From Gymnorhina tibicen (taxonomy: Eukaryota; Chordata; Aves; Passeriformes; Artamidae), in contig VXAZ01001688.1 of the NCBI GenBank assembly GCA_013399875.1, positions 1,251,525 through 1,315,524 of the forward strand: a DNA stretch of 64,000 bases. Reading direction: 5' to 3'. The notes under the pieces were generated by a model that saw only the letters and a program-made list of their open reading frames with translations, searched no databases and had not been told where the DNA came from. The translations under genes and the position numbers were made by a program. Shown here in pieces: positions 59,874 through 64,000 of the stretch. Every line of letters begins with the position of its first letter. Within the stretch, counting starts at the first letter, position 1.

Positions 59874-61996
59874 GATGTAAAATTTAACATCTAAAAATAA
59901 TGAAAATTAAACCGAATACACTGTTTAAAAAGTGAGGACGAGTTTCCCAAACAGACCTAGGAAATCCAGAAAACCCCAACTCCGGGCTGGTCAGTCCTGC
60001 TTTGTGAAAGAGTCAAGAGTAACGAGTCAAGGAGGAGACGCTTGGGACAAAACCACAGACGTAAGGTCAGCTTCCATCCTTGTGCTGGACACCAGGAAAG
60101 CCCTCCTGGGAGTGCCCAGAGAAAGGTCTGGAGCAGAGCGGAGCTGGGTGGGTCCCCACACTGTGGGAATCCTAGGGATGGCAGCCTGGCATGCAAAGGC
60201 ATGGCCATCAGGCATCCCTGCACCCACAGGGTGACATTTGCCCCTCCAGGACATGCCCCTTTTGCTTTGGGAGGTGTAGAGGAGTCATCTCAGAGGGGTG
60301 GGAGCTCACGCTGACTTCCCCGAGGGGGGAAGAGCCATGGCAAAGACTGGATGGGGCCTGTCGGTCCCCTCCTGCAGGGGAACGGGTTTAGACTATTTAC
60401 AGATCCGCTGGTTATAGACCAGCACGTTTCTGGATGGTGTTTCTGTTTCCTCTCAAACCATATGCTTTCTAGTGGGGGCTCACAGCAAGTGTCCCACGCA
60501 GGGTTCAAAGCACTGGCTCCCCACTGCTTGGCTTCGTGAGGAGTGGAAATACATGATTTCCACTAGGTTTAGTGTTAGGCACTGGCTCTGTGTGTAAGGC
60601 TTTTTGGCAGCTATTCGCTTCCCTTTAAAATCTTTCCCTTTTTTGGAGGTGATTTATATTAATAAACTGTTTTGGATCAGAATTGGCATGATATGTAAAA
60701 CCCATGCCTGTTTGGTATTTCTGTTGTGTATGCTTAATTTGAATGGGGGGAGGGAAGAAGACAACGTTGTTCAGCTGGCTGGGAGTCTTTATTTTGTTCC
60801 AGACATGCAAGTTCTTCTCGGGAGTCAACTGCAACTATTAGAGAGTTTCTCTTAAAAAAATCAATTTTGACATCCTGAAGATAGGGAAAGAAAAGAGACT
60901 TGAAGTCACCACATTTTCCATGCATTCGTGAACATCTGCAATGTAAAATCGTGTCTCAGCAGGGGCTGGGCTCCGTTTTATCCTGTAATAAGTTGGGGTC
61001 CTCTTGTCTCTTTGCAGCTCATTCAGCCTGTTCGGTAGTAGGGACACCGTGTCTTTGGCTGCGAGCTTCATTTTGAAGCTGGGGTCCTGTGGCCGTAAGT
61101 GTTGTCTTTTGTTTCCTGTTAAGTTAAAACTCACAGGAAATGACAAAGAGTCCTCATGCCTAGCCTCAGGCTAATAAAATTTTGGCTATTGTCTGTTCCA
61201 ACGGAGCATCCTCGGACAGTGAGAGAGATGGCACCTAGGGCAGTGCAGGTTCTAACGTGAATCCCTGGAAGAAAGAAACTGTTCAAGTATGGATCAGCTG
61301 GAGTGAGTCACACAAGCACAGGAAGTTTGGGCAGGAAAGACAAGCGGAGATGCTTTCAAAATAGAGGAGTTCCTTTAAAAACTAGGATCAGCAAAGGAAG
61401 AAGGAAAATGACTCTGCAGGAGTGATCTCCCTTATAAATATACTGCGGGCCAGTAAACAAATGTTGTAACTTTTCCCTTCAGGTTCATGAAGCTTTTTTT
61501 CTCATTTTTTTCAATCTGCATCCCTCTGGTCAGAATAATTCGTTCTGTGGGGCAGGGTGAGAGCACTTTCCCACTGCAGTGGGTTACAGATAAATGGTGT
61601 CCTCCTACGGCCCTACATGACGAACTTGTACTTTTACACAATAGACTCACAATTCATCACATAAAAAATATCTGCTTTGAAAAAAAATGGTGCAAAGAGG
61701 TTTTATTCAATAGGCTGTAATGGTGAGCTGTTATGGTCTATCAGGTGGATAATGTGCATCTTAAAATACTGTGTAAATACATATTTCTATAATAGCCTGT
61801 TACATTTCCAAAGGAGCCATTGCAGGCTGCATTTGAAGTGAGAAGGAGCTTATAGGAGATGGGCTCTGGCACTCTTTTGCCTCAGCAGGAGGTGGGCAAT
61901 GACAATTTTTCCTGAATTAGAGAGGAAAAATATTATTTTCTGATTCAAATGAATAATAAAAAACAATGGAAAGCAGCAGCTCAGAGAACTTTGACT
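59874..61996. other. Unassigned noncoding DNA
   Basis: Mixed sequence. The 61700-61830 part is AT-rich and repeat-free. No exon, repeat family or compact motif cluster recognised. Confidence 0.4.
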
Positions 61997-62018
61997 GGAA
62001 GGAAGGAAGGAAGGAAGG
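61997..62018. repeat. (GGAA)5 microsatellite
   Basis: Five GGAA units plus GG. The right edge reads AAGGTAAGT, which matches a consensus splice donor. One such match is expected by chance in a window this size. Confidence 0.95.
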
Positions 62019-62239
62019 TAAGTGTTAATGTGATGAGAGTGCCGAGAGAGCTTTGCTCTCTCCTACAGTCAATGTATTTCCTTGCTCCCCAGCTGAGACG
62101 GCAGCATTACATGAATGTTCTCCGTATTTTCCTCCCAAAAGCTGGTACAATTATTTGTTGTGAATAACATTCACAGGAGCTTTGATCCTGAAAATGCCTA
62201 TGTATGAGAGCAGCCAGGCACCTGAAGGCAGCAGCTTTT
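62019..62239. other. Unassigned noncoding DNA
   Basis: Nothing recognised. Confidence 0.4.
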
Positions 62240-62400
62240 TATACGGCACAACCATATCCCAGAGTCCTACATCTATACTTGTTATTGAAAAATAATTATT
62301 AATATGGTGCCTAATTAGACAGTTTTGCTGGCTTGCAAAGAGCTGGGTTGGATTACTGGCTGCTTATGACGTGTGACTTGTGACAAAATTCAGGAATAAA
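62240..62400. promoter_or_regulatory. Candidate regulatory block
   Basis: Two TAATTA cores lie 19 bases apart (62293-62298 and 62312-62317), with ATTAATATGG between them, in repeat-free AT-rich DNA. Paired homeodomain-type sites are possible. Conservation untested. Confidence 0.28.
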
Positions 62401-62722
62401 CTCTTGGTTTCAGCTCCTTGACTGGAAAACTGGGTGTTTCAAAGCAACGGATGAAGATCCAAAACCGATCCAACACACAGCAAAAGCAGGGTGGAACTCC
62501 TGGAATTGGCACCAGACTGAAACAAGCCATGGCTATGGTGGCCACATAAATAAAACCAAGGAAGATCACATGTTTCTGCTTAAAAAATACAAGTGACTCA
62601 ATTTGATTCACCCAAATCTGTTTCTACCTTAGAAGACTAAAAGACGCTGCCCAGGTTTTCCTAAAACAACCTGCAGGGACCGGCATGAGCTGAACTGCAA
62701 AATCAGCTCTTGCTTTTCCCTT
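62401..62722. other. Unassigned noncoding DNA
   Basis: Nothing recognised. Confidence 0.4.
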
Positions 62723-62742
62723 CCTCCTCCTCCTCCTCCTCC
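62723..62742. repeat. (CCT)n microsatellite
   Basis: About six and a half CCT units. On the minus strand it encodes the arginine run seen in an otherwise unremarkable 86-codon frame, which shows that frame is repeat-driven. Confidence 0.95.
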
Positions 62743-64000
62743 AGAAACCACCACGTGTGACCCTCTGCCCCGGGCTGTGCCCTGAACACAAAGACCCCCG
62801 AGCCAGACAGCAACAGAGAGCCAACCAACATCCTTCCCTTCTCTGCCTATTTGCCCCTATTTTGGTATTTACACTCCGTGCCATCCCTCACACACAGCAC
62901 ATATATAATCCTTTACTGTAGAGCTGGAAAAGGATTCTCTATTATTTGCAATTATTTCCTAATTTGGCCAATATGAGAGGTTATTGCTGCTGAAAAGAAT
63001 GAATAAAAGCATATCTGAGGCAAAAAAAGTGCTAGTAGTAAAGTTTAAAAAGAGCACAGATGAAGATTAATAACCTCAGCAGTCAGGGCCTGGAGTACTT
63101 AAAACAAGTAAAAAGACATTACGGAGCAGGAAAATGGAGCCAGCAGGAACTTTTGTTATGACACCCAATGCCACATGCAACTTCTCAGGTCACTCAGAGC
63201 TCGCTCTGCGAGCACTCCCAGCAAACCTGCCCTGATGTCAAGGAAACAGAGTTGATTTATAACTTTTTTTCCCCTTGCAAAGCTTTAGGTGAATGTGTTC
63301 GCTGACTTATCTGAAAGTCACGGGCAAATTTAGGCAGTATGAGCTCACAAATATTGGAAGCCTGCAGGGGAAAGAAAAACAGGGCTCACCATTTAAGGTG
63401 GAAAAGAAGCAGTTTGGGTGCAGACTGTGTTTGTAGAGGACCACCAAGTTGATAGTCTTTCAGCTGAGTTCAACACTCTCTGGCTTGTGCCCCAAGCAGA
63501 TGAACAGCAGCTACCCCACCACAACCAACCCAGGACCACCCATCCAGACAAGGGTGGAGAGGGGAGGCCACACTCATGGAAACCAGGAGTCTGCATGTCA
63601 GTGCTGATCACTGTAACCAACAAATCTTCACCTGTTTGGCTAAAAATGCAGCAGGAGGTTCTGCAGGCAGTCAGTGGAGGGATGCAGAGCTACTGTACCT
63701 GCTCACACGAGTACCAGAAAGGGCACAGACCCCTTAATCCCAGATTCACTCCCCAGAAAAGGAGTGGACACAAACATTTGCACCCCCAGAAATACTGCAC
63801 AATAAAGCACTTAGGACTCAGAAGAACCGAGATAATAAAGGCAATGGAGAGATGATTAAAAATACTTTGCTAAGGAGAAAACAGTTTTAGTCACATGCAT
63901 ACTGAGATGTCACCATTTAATAAAATGACAAAAACTATCTATCACATATGCATGAACACAGAACAATATAAAGAGGTTAACAGAAATTGATGGCATCCCG
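62743..64000. other. Unassigned noncoding DNA
   Basis: AT-rich at 62880-63150, then mixed. A 145-codon plus-strand frame at 63418-63855 has no recognisable domain and is not called. The window ends in ordinary sequence. Confidence 0.4.

Noticed and set aside
62015..62023. AAGGTAAGT consensus splice donor after the GGAA repeat
   Set aside because: About one perfect match of this kind is expected by chance on two strands of 64 kb. The upstream 'exon' would be a microsatellite.
62624..62884. Minus-strand frame with an arginine run (RRRRRR)
   Set aside because: The run is the translation of the CCT microsatellite, not a nucleic-acid-binding domain.
63418..63855. 145-codon plus-strand frame near the window end
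   Set aside because: No domain or family resemblance. Its length is within chance for this amount of sequence.

Overview
This window looks like gene-poor nuclear DNA from an amniote, most likely a bird. I found no convincing protein-coding exon, tRNA, rRNA, snRNA or processed gene copy on either strand. The taxonomic hint comes from the interspersed repeats. All of them are old and decayed, and they fall into two groups: CR1 LINE tails (42.35 kb on +; 49.3 kb on -, of the subtype common in turtles and archosaurs) and MIR-type SINE relics (20.8, 29.8, 40.8, 44.85 and 49.73 kb). Young mammalian-type repeats (Alu, L1) and recognisable LTR elements are absent. So few repeats in 64 kb fits a bird genome better than a turtle or crocodilian one. 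Species and locus could not be identified.

Layout. 1-5 kb: plain sequence with T-rich and A-rich runs. 5.0-5.6 kb: a G-quadruplex motif next to an AT-rich block carrying an RFX X-box-like site and PBX/homeodomain-like sites. 8.4-9.0, 14.6-15.3 and 17.8-18.7 kb: AT-rich, repeat-free blocks with clustered TAATTA motifs that read like conserved regulatory DNA. 20-25 kb: a MIR relic, purine tracts and a second strong G-quadruplex motif. 25-33 kb: mostly plain, with one MIR relic. 33.87-34.24 kb: a compact CpG cluster lying inside the longest open frame of the window. 36-50 kb: more candidate regulatory blocks and most of the old repeats. 50.06-50.37 kb: a second CpG cluster running into an AT-rich block. 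54.1 kb: a 36-bp alternating purine-pyrimidine tract. 56.4-57.0 kb: a 22-bp perfect palindrome, two further copies of its core, and POU-type sites. 57.7-58.0 kb: a weaker CpG cluster. 59.5-59.9 kb: an unusual array of about 87-bp units ending in an inverted copy. 60-64 kb: plain sequence with short simple repeats.

The most economical reading is an intergenic or intronic gene-desert segment whose functional content, if any, is cis-regulatory. The regulatory calls rest on composition and motif clustering only; no cross-species alignment was possible, so their confidence is low. Repeat-family calls rest on recognising consensus phrases by eye. No previously undescribed gene system could be demonstrated. 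The best leads are the 59.5 kb repeat/hairpin array, the 56.4-57.0 kb palindrome/POU cluster, and the isolated CpG cluster at 34 kb.
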